A stretch of DNA of 64,000 nucleotides from Trichopus zeylanicus subsp. travancoricus (lineage: Eukaryota > Streptophyta > Magnoliopsida > Dioscoreales > Dioscoreaceae). Shown in pieces: positions 10,690-20,766 of the stretch (position 1 is the stretch's first letter; every line of letters starts with the position of its first letter). The notes below the pieces were generated by a model. The model was not told where the DNA came from. It did no database searches and saw only the letters and a program-made list of their open reading frames with translations. The stretch covers positions 1 to 64,000 of the forward strand of contig RXID01015047.1 of assembly GCA_005019695.1 (NCBI GenBank), in the 5' to 3' direction. Made by a program: the position numbers and the translations under genes.

Positions 10690-12960
10690 GCATCCAACGT
10701 ATGTGTGCACGGACAGCACACATATGAGGATATAACCAACTGTGGTGGTCGGTGCCACTACGAGGAGGATCATGCAAGGGAGTGCATGATCATGCGAGGC
10801 GACAGACTACCTCCAACGTATGCAAGAAAATCGAAGGGATGACTTGGTCACACGAGCTGAGTGGAATCAATTGTTGACAAAGATCCACATTATTAGCCAA
10901 GTTGTAAAAAAGTAACAATGTATGCTAGAGCAGCCAACTTCACAAGAAGGAAGTGTACAACACACTAAATGAGGAGTCACAAACATGGAGAGCCTACACC
11001 TTGCTAATAACTTGGTAGCTTAGGCAACTTCCCTATTGAGGTGCCAATAAAGCTTGCAAGAGCATCACAAGCTTGTCGCTCAGGATGACAAGCCTCCAAG
11101 AATTGATAGCTTTGTCAAACTACTAGACCTGTCTTACCCAAGTGAGCCCTTATCAAGACCATAGAAACCAACTATCGAGGGGAGTGCCACCACATCGAGG
11201 ATAATAACATGGAACGTAGAGGACATTGAAAAGAAAATTGTGCAAATCATTGACCAAAAGGTCCAGGGGAAAGCTAGCTTATCTAGACCGTAGGGTGGTG
11301 TATTGAATGATCTTAGCTCAGAACTACTTTATGGACCACCACAAGCAAAGTTTTGTCAAGCCCCAAAGGAGACTTATGATGGAATCAAGGATTTGTTGGA
11401 TTATATAAAGCTCATTCAAGAACAATATGTTGTTGCAAGAAGCGATGAAAATGACTGTGTGTGAAGCATTCCTAGCAACACTATAGTGCTTGACAAGAAC
11501 TTGGTTCTCAAATTTACCACAAGGTTTAATAACAAGCTTTGAAAACTTAGAACAAAATTTTGTCAGCCAGTTTATATCCTTGGTGTCGAGGCACAGTGAT
11601 TTATCCTCTATGCTAACAATCTGACAAACAAAAGTAGAAAGTCTGAGACTATTTAGCTTGCTTTAGTACAATAAGAATTCAAGTGAATGATTTGAACAAT
11701 TCTATCATCCTAGTTTCTGCTAGGAAAGACTATGAGTAGGGCAAGTGCCTCACAAAATGGCAAGAAAACCTCCACAAACACTTGTTGAATTCATGGAGCA
11801 AGTCCATGAGCATATTGATGCTAAAGAGATGATGGTTGCAAGGTGGAAATGCTGAAGGATTCAAAACCAAAAGGGAAAAGAAAGATAGTAAATAACTTGA
11901 TCCTAAAAAATCAAGAACCAAGTTGCAGGACCTCATAATCAAGTTCTATAATTGCACTCCAATTAACCATTCACAAACCAATCGAGATCCTTTCTTAAAA
12001 AGAAAAAAGAGATTAGCTACATTGATTGCACTCCAATTAACCATTTACAAACCAATCGAGATCCTTTCTTAAACAGAAAAAAGAGCTTAGCTACATAGAC
12101 CACCAAGAATACATAAAGAAATAAATCAGGTGGACACCTCCAAGCACTACAAATTTCACTGAGACTATGGTCATAATATAAAAAAATGTAGAAATTTAAA
12201 AGTGGAGAACGAAAGGCTGATTAGAGAAGTCATATGAGATAATTTTTACACCAAGATGAGCAAGGCAATCAACAACTTTTGTTGCCCAAAGAAACCAAAC
12301 AATAGAAGTAATGCTCCCCAAAACATGGTTAAGCCCCTTAGACACCAAACAAGATAATCAAGGGGTATCTAGTCATGATATGAGAAGACCTTTGATTAGA
12401 TAATGGGACCTTGGCAAATACCAAGTGTTGAGCCCTCACTGAGGGGAAAAGATATAACAAATGTCAAAGGGAGGAATCCAAGGTTGATGTTTCAACATCT
12501 ATAATGAAAGTAGCAGACTATGTTGCATATCAACATGATGATGCTTTAGTAACTACAGTACTTGATGGGTATCCAGCTCATAGGATAATGACAAATACAT
12601 GAAAATTGACAAGCATACTATTTGTGAGAGCATATACTTAGATAAAATATAATTAGTTGATGCATCGTCATGGTGGATGTCTCACTAATTTCATTGGAAA
12701 TTCTATTAGTCCTGAAGGGATTATGCACATCCTTATGGTGGTAGGTGAAGGAAAGAGGAGCTCAATGTTGTTCACAAACTTTCTAGTTGTAAGGGCTCGA
12801 TCACCTTACAATGCAATTTTGAGAAAGGCCAATTTTGAGCAAGCTCCAAGCCACTATTTTTTTGTACCACTTGGTCATGCAATTTCACATAAAATTTGGA
12901 GTTGGGGAAGCTCACAGTGGTAGAGACCTGGCTTCCTATTGCTATTGCTATGTCACACAT
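10690..12960 (+). mobile_element. Ty3-gypsy Tat-lineage gag-protease remnant
   Basis: Heavily decayed gag and protease of a Tat-type gypsy element on the plus strand. Pieces in several frames match the family in order: a gag core (ETYDGIKDLLDYIKLIQ near 11370-11430, RTWFSNLPQGLITSFENL near 11485-11545, TLVEFMEQVHEHIDAKE near 11780-11830), a zinc-knuckle-like stretch (DYGHNIKKC near 12160), and the protease C-terminal region (NFIGNSISPEGIM and FLVVRARSPYNAILRKA, 12657-12840). Stops and shifts are frequent and no RT follows. It is a different lineage from the chromovirus to its left; the junction lies near 10680. Confidence 0.8.
11951..12098. repeat. 74-bp tandem duplication inside the Tat gag remnant
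   Basis: attgcactccaattaaccat starts at 11951 and again at 12025. The two 74-bp units differ at a few bases. A local duplication after the element died is the simplest reading. Confidence 0.85.
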
Positions 12961-14204
12961 TGGGAAGAATAAAAGTTGTGGGGAAAGAGAAGCTTGGAGA
13001 TGAACCTTGAAGTAGACTGAAGGCCATGGAACAACTCATGAACACTTGCACTATATAAAATTTTGGATATCATTTAGTTCCGGATCAGGATTAGAATCAT
13101 TCTATCCTGACCGGCTTATCATCCAAACACTAGAAACTTAACCAGACTAACATTATATAATTTACTTTAATTTAAAAAAATAATATTAAAAAAATGCCAT
13201 TGTCTTTACTCATTCTCACTTACCTTCATCTGTAGCTTTTCCTTTCCCCCATTGACATCCTCCCCCTCCCCGAAGTTCTGCATGATTTCTTGGTCCCAAT
13301 CAAGGTTGTGGTCCTGATCAAGGCTGTGGTGGCTGTGCAAGCTTAGATCTACAGCTGTTCTTTAGTGCAGCTAGTGTATCTAGCCTGGTACCTAGCTCCA
13401 TCATTACAACGTCATCCTTTGCTCCAAATCCAATCGATCCCCGGCTTCTGCTGCAACCTCACCCCAATCAAGCTCAATTCTGGGTGTCATCGGACCACCA
13501 CCACCCCCGAATCGTCCCTCGTAGATCGGCCTGTGAACAGTTTTGGGTAAGCAACATTGGTCCACTCCAATGCTTTCATGGTTTCTATGCCTTCTCCTAA
13601 GTTGATGGTAGTACCAGGTTTTTTTTTTTTTTGCAAAATGGTTATCAGGGTCAAAAAATTATTCATTAGCTCAAACACAACTTCGGGTAGCAAAAGAGAC
13701 ACAACCACTTAATTAGATGCTTGAAGCATCAGAAGAAAGCTATCTTTTGGATATTTGGATGAGCTATTATTCTCACAACCAAGCAAGAGATTTCACAGAA
13801 ATAATTTTTTCAGAGAATCTGCCATCAATGAGATCAAAACTATTGATCAAACTTCTTCAGATTACCTAATCTGAATTTGGTATAATGTTCTTGTAATCTA
13901 CATATTTGATCTTGTTGTTGTTGAGTATATGCAGATTTCTCTATGAATTAGTTGTTGAGTATATCATGATTGTGCAGTTAAGAGTAAATATTTTTGTTAA
14001 TTGGTTGTGTTTTGCCAATTAATCTCATACTTTTGTAAGATAATCTTAATTTATGTTTTGTTTTAAATTATTCACATTTTAGCCATTTGTTTGGAGAGTT
14101 GAATTTTCTGAAGGCAAAGGTCTAATTGTAGGCGATCCAATAAGAACCAAGGATTTGAACCAAACTTAAATTCCAAATTGCTCATCAGTTCATCACATTT
14201 GTTG
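12961..14204. other. Intergenic, repeat-derived, no gene recognised
   Basis: About 13060-13190 shares short motifs (catccaaac then aac(t/c)agac, AT-rich) with 25860-25950 and, inverted, with 45390-45510. The moderately GC-rich stretch 13210-13560 looks like a transcribed leader or gene fragment, but I recognise no product. The remainder is AT-rich. Confidence 0.4.
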
Positions 14205-15026
14205 ATTATTAACTAGGGGTGAGCAAAAAAACCGAAAAACCGGTTAACCGAACCGTACCGGTTGAGAACCGAACCGGAAAACCGGTTCTCAGGCAAACTG
14301 GTACGGTTCCGGTTCTGAAATTTCATAAAACCGGAAAACCGGTTCCGGTTCCGGTTTCACGTTTTCTGAAAAACCGGTTAACCGGAATCGTACCGATTTT
14401 CCCTATATATATAAAATCCTAACCCTAACTCTAACCCTAATTGCGCCGCCTCGCCCTCGCCTCGCCCCCGAGCTCGCAGCAACGTGCCGACGCCGTCTCG
14501 GCCTCGCCCTCGCCTCGCCCCCGAGCTCGCAGCAACGCGCCGACGCCGCCTCGGCCTCGCCCTCGCCTCGCCCCCGAGCTCGCAGCAACGCGCCGACGCC
14601 GCCTCGGCCTCACCCTCGCCTCGCCCCCGAGCTCGCAGCCACGTGCCGACGCTGCCTCGGCCTCGGCCTCGCCCCCGAGCTCGCAGCGACGCCGCCTCGC
14701 CTTCGCGCTCGCCCCCGAGCTCGCCGCGACGCCGCCTCGCCCTCACCGGTCGTCGTGACGCCGGAGCTCCGGTATACCGATTTTAGAACCGTCTCGCCCT
14801 CGCCGACGCCGGCGGTCGCTGGTGGTTAATTTGCAGTAATATAAAACCGGTTAACCGGTTTTAGAACCGGTTTAAACCGGTTTAGAACCGGAACCGGAAA
14901 ACCGGTTTTTCATCCAAACCGGTACGGTTCCGGTTCTCAATTTTTTGAGAACCGGAATCCGGTTCCGGTTCTCAAATGAGCAAAACCGGTTCGGTTAACC
15001 GGTTTTGCTCACCCCTATTATTAACT
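14205..15026. mobile_element. Non-autonomous Mutator-like TIR element with 10-bp target duplication
   Basis: The element spans 14215-15016. It begins aggggtgagcaaaa and ends with the inverted copy (ttttgctcacccct). The flanks attattaact at 14205-14214 and 15017-15026 are identical 10-bp duplications, the length expected for Mutator-like elements. The inverted ends are long and loose (roughly 150-190 bp) and packed with the self-complementary motif AACCGGTT. The core is GC-rich and tandemly repeated. No transposase is present. Telomere-like aaccctaa motifs occur at about 14418-14442. hAT ancestry is possible from the first bases, but the duplication length argues against it. Confidence 0.85.
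14441..14750. repeat. GC-rich minisatellite, 53-bp period
   Basis: The motif cccccgagctcgcag recurs with its agctcgc part at about 14471, 14524, 14577 and 14630 (spacing exactly 53), then at 14678 and 14718 with shortened units. It forms the core of the Mutator-like element. Long open frames on both strands are by-products of the repeat and its GC content. Confidence 0.88.
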
Positions 15027-15398
15027 ATAAAAAATTTACACAACATTTAGTCTCTCATCTTTACAACCCAATATTTTGAGTCCAATACCTCCACCTTTCA
15101 TCCCTACATTGTCAGAAATTACCTTTGATAGTAGAAAATACATGCGCAATTCATAACAAGCTACTAGAATTAGAAGACCAACTCAATCCTATCAATTCAC
15201 AAACCAAAGTAAAACATGAGTAGGCTAGCTCTAGATTTCACTTGAAGTTAACAAGCTCATGATGCTGGATCTGAAAAAAAGAGAAACACAAAACCCAATC
15301 CTATCTTAATTCAGAAATAGTTATGTTTCAAAACTAAATCATTTTTTGAAAAACATGAAAGCCAAAAGTATGAATTTAGTACATTTAGAAGGAACATA
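15027..15398. other. Intergenic, no gene seen
   Basis: AT-rich sequence between the Mutator-like element and the CPN60 fragment. No motif is recognised. Confidence 0.4.
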
Positions 15399-15757
15399 CC
15401 TTTAGCAACATCATAACCCATATTGTGGTTATCTTGCTCTAGGAGTTTGCTAACAATGAACGAACCATGCTATCAACACTAGCATTAGCAGCAATTATGG
15501 GAGCAGGTGCAAGCAATAAATAAGTTTCCAATAAATAAAAAAATTGTAATCAACTACTCAACAAGAAATAAGGAATTATAATAAGAAAAACCTTCAAAGC
15601 ATTCCAAATAACTTGGACTCCTATCTTCTCATCATCATTAGAAGTTTGAATTTTACCTAGTTCCCTTGTTGCATATAAGAGAGAAACACCACCATCTACA
15701 AAAATAGTGTGAGCTACATCACTTGTCCCTGCTCTTTGAGCTGTCTTGTAAAACTAA
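15399..15757 (-). pseudogene. Fragment of mitochondrial chaperonin CPN60 (HSP60)
   Basis: Two exon-like pieces on the minus strand match consecutive exons of plant mitochondrial CPN60, the GroEL-type folding chaperonin. The first (about 15757-15592) reads HTIFVDGGVSLLYATREL then EKIGVQVIWNALK and ends at a plausible donor (aag/gttttt). The second (about 15515-15399) reads APIIAANASVDSMV, then after a one-base shift LLEQDNHNMGYDVAK, and ends at a donor (gtatgt). The order, the intron between them and the motif spacing agree with the family, where these parts flank the intermediate/apical region. The shift, altered residues and absence of all other exons show a dead fragment. Retained intron indicates DNA-level capture or breakage rather than a processed copy. 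Confidence 0.78.
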
Positions 15758-16144
15758 AACATTACTAAATAATGAGAAGCCAATTCAAACAGTGTCTATC
15801 AGCTCACTTGGAAGGTTTCTTGTAAAAGTCGAAACTTAAGTTATACATCCATAAAAAATTCTATATGGGACTTTTAGTTGGCATGCATAAAAGTGATAAT
15901 CATAAAAATCCTAATGCCAAACGCTTTGTAGAATTGTTATAATTATAGTCGAATATTGTTGTGATGAAAAGGTTTTGGTGTTATTATGTTTACATTCTTT
16001 AGGCTAAAACAATGCTTTAGTTCTTGTGATTTTAGAACAGGAATAGATGCTCAAAATCCACCAATTCAGCAAAGCCCTTGAATACAATGCAAGGGGAAGT
16101 TAAGTCAACAAGCTGAACAGTCTTTTGACATACGATGATCCCCA

Positions 16145-17095
16145 AATTGGACCATAGATGAGAACACTTTATTTGTTTGATTGCTAATGGAGGAACATGT
16201 TGATGGAAGAAACAAGAGTGGAAATTTTAGAAAGCAATCTTGGAATAGAGTTGTGGAAAGATTCAATAAATTATCTGTCATGTCATGTGATGCAAAGCAA
16301 ATGAAAGCCAGATGGAAGAGATTGAAAGAAAGGTATAATGAATTTCAATTTATGAAGAACAAGAGCAGATGGACGTGAAACTATGACCACCACAGGCCAA
16401 CACTAGGAGATTTGAAAGTAATGAAGGATTTTTTTTCATGGTATGCCACACTCTACGTTGTAATTCTGGGAAGACCATGTGAAATTCTATTTCTAATATT
16501 CTTTCGTTTTTCTTGAAGCACAACCTGCAATATAAAAATGTTTGGATCAATGGTTTTTCTCAGTTTTTTAACATAGAAATGATGGTGAAGAGCTTAACTG
16601 TGATGGGAAGGTGGATGCATTCATCGAGAAGTGCACCCGAAGCATCACGATACCACAAGAGGGATTTGGTTTAAGTAGCTCACCAATGCGGCAAAACACT
16701 GACATCAATGATGACTTAGCCAATCATACCGCTCGGAGGAACTTGCTTCATGGTGAGGATCATACTTCTGGGCCATGTGGAAAATGCTCTCTTGAAGCAT
16801 TGGATGGCAACAATGGAAAAGGCAACAGGAGACATAGTAGAGAGTTAATGAGAAGTCCTACAAGCAAGCCTGTAAAAAATATTAATTATGAGATATTAGA
16901 TAGGTGAATGGATATCATAGAGAAAAATTATGATGTTTTGGATGAAATAATTCTCAAAAGTACCCATAATAGAGAGGAACAAACCTAATACAACTCTAAG
17001 GAGGCCAAGTGCATGGACAAGTTGTTCGGTCTTAGTTTTTTGTCTGGTCCAGATAGATTAAAATGTGCTGAATGTCTGAAGGATTCATGACAACA
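16145..17095 (+). pseudogene. Harbinger Myb/SANT-like ORF (decayed)
   Basis: The start shows the domain's WT-x-DE motif (WTIDENTLFV, then a stop), followed by LLMEEHVDGRN and then SWNRVVERFNKLS, MKARWKRLKERYNEF and a terminal Trp. This is the pattern of the Myb/SANT-like domain (PF12776) that binds the transposon ends. A further open stretch (16611-16907) gives the Ser/Asn-rich linker, and the C-terminal part (MDIIEKNYDVLDEI and LFGLSFLSGPDRLKCAEC) extends to about 17090. Stops are scattered. In these transposons the protein acts together with the DDE transposase. Confidence 0.75.
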
Positions 17096-17455
17096 AGATT
17101 ATTTTTTGTGAGAGGACTCAGATGGACTGAAATTATGGGCCAACTTACGAATAAGTGAATTCAATGCAAACCAAAAAATAGAGGTTGATAGATCGGGTGG
17201 GTCATCCACTATGTACAAACAATGGGACAATACATTTACAACAGATCATACCAACCCACTCAATAATCAGATAAATCCAAGTAGGTTGTCAGATAATTAG
17301 CCATGCTAGGCACGAATCCCTCTTTACTAAGGTGATTTATTTTTATTTATTATTTACTTCTTTCTCATTGCCATTATTACTCATAATTTACACAATTGAC
17401 CACTTTTGCGATAATTAGGTATGACATAGTCTATCTACTCTTCAAATGTGACAAT

Positions 17456-17955
17456 GTATAAAGCAAGATTTTAAGTTTCGATTTTGAGATAGGTTTTGTT
17501 ATCTAGAAAAATTGATACGTTTCGGTTGTTTCGACTGAAACCATTTCCGATCCGGTTTTGGTCAAATTATATTTTATTTTTTTGACTAAACTTTGACTTT
17601 ATATTTAAAATATTTAAATATATAAAAAAATATGAAAATAATTTATATACATATATTATCAAAAAATATTAAATAAAAAAATTTGATTAAAAAATATTTT
17701 AAATATAAAAAAAAAAATTTGCAATCAGTCCGATTTGAACCTATGTGCTCTTGAAAAAAATGAATGCCTTAACTAATTGAACTAAACACAAACTTTGATA
17801 TAAAATTAGTATAAAAAATTAAATAATATATCTAAATATGAATAGTGCTAAAACTGAAATCAATAACCCCCGAAATGTTTTGACATTAGTCGAAACTGAA
17901 ATGTTTCAATCAAAATATTTCGGTTTTGGTCGATATTTAAAACCATGGTATGAAG
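17456..17955. mobile_element. 484-bp hAT-like non-autonomous element with 8-bp target duplication
   Basis: The element (17464-17947) begins caagattttaag and ends with the inverted ttaaaaccatg. Flanks gtataaag (17456-17463) and gtatgaag (17948-17955) match at seven of eight bases, the hAT length. Subterminal regions carry TTTCGGTT/AACCGAAA-type motifs like those of the element at 40754. It has no coding capacity. It sits between the two genes of the decayed Harbinger transposon. Confidence 0.75.
17726..17789 (-). other. tRNA-like segment (box A/box B-like)
   Basis: On the minus strand the stretch reads tagttcaattagttaaggca, then about 20 bases later ataggttcaaatcgg. These resemble the D-arm (box A) and T-arm (box B, GGTTCRANTCC) of a tRNA. 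The stems pair poorly and no acceptor stem is seen, so it is not a functional tRNA. It may be a tRNA- or SINE-derived relic, or chance in AT-rich sequence. Confidence 0.35.
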
Positions 17956-18779
17956 GCACAAACACGACCTATCACTCAGATACAATGTGTCGTTATGAAA
18001 GCTATTTCGCATGTGATTTTTTATTAGAACTTTTCTAATGCGTACTATTATGTCAATAAGTCTGTGTGTTATTTGACATTATTGTAACTGTTGGACATGT
18101 GAGGACGCATGTCATTAACTTTGTGTATCGCCTTTGTTTGTTATAACTATTGGGCATATGATGGTTGTAACTATTGGACATATGACGACTCATGTCATTG
18201 AATCTGTGTATCTTGTGAGTTCTTTAAGCTATCTCTTTTGTGATTTATCATGTTCAGAATTCTGTGTTACATGTGATTCCCCCTGATATCTTTTGTAAGA
18301 CACAAATGTTGTTCATGTGACACAGGTTGACCTCTCTCAATAAAGAGACCTTATTGCGGATGTTATGCCAAAACATGTTTATCTTTATAGCACATACAAA
18401 TGTCTAATTAGTGAGATATTATTGACAACAAGGAGCTAGAAATAGAGAGTATGTTGGAAGATAGCATTTTTGATCAATTACAAGGCCCCTCAATCTATAT
18501 AAGAAGATCGCTTTGTCCATTGAATAATTGATCCTTTACTGGATTGGAGACTATGTATGATTTGCTTGGTAATGAGAAATAATATTTTTGGACATTCCGA
18601 GTTATGTCATACGTGTTTTTACAGCTTACTAGATTGCTAGTTGAACAGGGGAGAATCCTGTCTACACAGTATGTATCACCTAAACTACAAGTAGGGATTT
18701 TTCTTTACTTGATTGCTCATGGGACGTCTAACAAAGCCTTACAATTGGCCTTCCAAGACTTTGCAAAGATGTTATCTTA

Positions 18780-19740
18780 ATATTGTAGGTACTTTGATAT
18801 TATCTTGCAAGATGTTATCTCACTAAAAAATGATTACATACAATTACCGCCTGATGATGCTGTGGTCCATCTCGCAGTTCTGAATAGAAGAGGAATGTAT
18901 CCATACTTCAAGGTGAGAAAATGACTTATAAAGTTCTCAAAGTAATGTCAAATTAAAATCCTAACACCTGAATTATTTCATTGTAGGATGCACTCGGTGC
19001 AATAGACGGCACACATGTACCTGTGATTGTGAACCAAGAAATATAACTTTCATTTTGAGATAGAGAAGGTTTGCTTACTCAAAATATTATGACAATTGTG
19101 TCTTTTGATATAGAATTCTTGTATATTTGTAGTGACTGGGAGGGATCCGTGGCAAACGCACAAGTTTTACGAGAATGTTTGGCACGAGACAATTTCTCGG
19201 TCCTCGAAGGTGAAACTCGTGCTTTTGCTTTTTTGTCAAACATGAATTAAAAAGTTTGTAATGCCAATGATAGATTATTTTTATGTAAATACTACTTTGT
19301 GGATGCCGGTTATACCAACACTAACCACTTTCTCCCACCATTTTGAAATGAGCGGTATCACATCGGACAATTTGGTCACAATCAAGTCCGATATCGAAAT
19401 CTAAAAGACAAGTTTAACCATATACACACCAGTTTAAGAAATTATGTCGAGAGAACATTTGGCATATTTAAAAGATGATTTCAAATATTTCGTAAAATGT
19501 AACCATATTCTTACGAGACACAATGTACTATAGTGGTCACTTGTGTTATACTGCATAATTTCATACATAGAATTATAGTAAGGATCAATTATTTTGGAAG
19601 TGTCAGACTAACAAATGGGTTGAGCATAACACTGAAGAATATACATAAACTTACAATGAAATAATGGAATCTGACGTTCATATATCACAACATAAAGTAC
19701 AAAGTGGGGATATGCTTTGAAACAAAATAATTGTAGCTTT
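18780..19740 (+). pseudogene. Harbinger DDE transposase (decayed)
   Basis: Exon-like pieces match PIF/Harbinger transposases in order: IQLPPDDAVVHLAV then RRGMYPYFK with a donor; after an intron, GAIDGTHVPVIV carrying the first catalytic Asp (near 19003); SDWEGSVANAQVL; after another intron, YYFVDAGYTNTNHFLPPF; and SLRNYVERTFGIFKR carrying the Glu (near 19445). The second catalytic Asp (family GWEGSAHDSRVL) is Asn here. Stops occur at several places. The product would have cut and inserted the element at TWA sites; this copy is dead. Confidence 0.82.
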
Positions 19741-20144
19741 ATGAGATGCATGAGTGATGGTCTTTTCTTTTTTATTAGAAAATTTCGTATCTAACTTACT
19801 GATTTCAATTAAGTTAACAGTTATTTTAGTTGGTTGTTAATTGTTACTATATTCGAGATAATTTTCAACAATCATGTGAATGAATTTTTCTATTTTAGTT
19901 TACTTACAGAGAACAATGAAGAAGTACCAGATGTTCACTTTGTTAATGTTCGATCTTTGTTGGACATCGTTTCTTTCATCAATTTATGTTGTAGTGCTGT
20001 ATTAATGAATTCTTATTGTGAGATTGTAGTTTGTGTTCTATTTGAATATATCACACTATTTTCAAGATTACATATTTGAAATGTTATCAAGAATGCAAAT
20101 ATACTTATTAAATTAATTTTAACCATTGATTTATTTGGATTTAA

Positions 20145-20290
20145 TTTCATAATTTTCATACTTGCAAAGCCAATTAGACAAAAACTGCAAAAAAAATTTA
20201 AAATAAATAAATAAATAACCTTTTATATTCTTTCAATAAGTTTCTTGTATGACAAAAAAAGAAGTTAATTAGAACAAAAAAAAATTATGA
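20145..20290. repeat. About 145-bp dispersed repeat, copy 1
   Basis: Closely matches 24965-25110 in the same orientation. Shared stretches include cataattttca, cttgcaaag, agacaaaaact and taattagaacaa. It lies downstream of the decayed Harbinger transposase. Its nature is unknown. Confidence 0.75.
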
Positions 20291-20766
20291 TGTCAGTAAC
20301 AATGATTTTGGGTCATTTAGCATGTAGCCCAACAAAAACCCATTATTTATTTAATTTCAAAAATTATGGTAGATGAAATTACTAATTTATCCCCAATTGT
20401 GAATTACATAACTCTTGTAGTCCGAATTTTATAAAATTGCATTTCTACTCTCATATTTTTCTAGAATTTTTTTAGTGATTATTGAGATTAACATATTATG
20501 CTTGTTTCACTTTGAATTATGCTCCTTCTTGTACTTTTTGTTTTCGTATTATTATTTACATGGCAAGTCATAATTAAGTTCTAAAAATACTAAATTGAGA
20601 CTAAAAGATAACTGTGCTCAAGAGAAATTATGCATCATAATAGCAGAAGAAAGACTCTTGCTAATTAATATTCTTGCATATTAACCCTTCTTTCCTCGTC
20701 GATGTTAACCTATTTCGCAATTTATGACCTCTAATATGACTTTAAACATAACAAATCAATTTATAA
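20291..20766. other. Intergenic, AT-rich
   Basis: Nothing recognisable between the dispersed repeat and the copia insertion. Confidence 0.4.

Larger units (their letters stand above)
16140..19740 (+). mobile_element. Decayed PIF/Harbinger transposon
   Basis: A Myb/SANT-like DNA-binding gene (about 16145-17095) and a DDE transposase gene (about 18780-19740) lie in the same orientation, the two-gene arrangement of PIF/Harbinger elements. Both carry several stops. Terminal inverted repeats were not found with confidence. A 484-bp hAT-like insertion (17464-17947) lies between the genes. Confidence 0.82.

Noticed and set aside
14410..14443. Telomere-like aaccctaac motifs
   Set aside because: Too few and imperfect for an interstitial telomere; such motifs are common in plant leaders and lie inside the Mutator-like element.
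14378..14786. Long open frames on both strands (up to 122 codons, Arg/Ala/Pro-rich)
   Set aside because: They arise from the 53-bp GC-rich tandem repeat, appear in several frames at once and show no domain.
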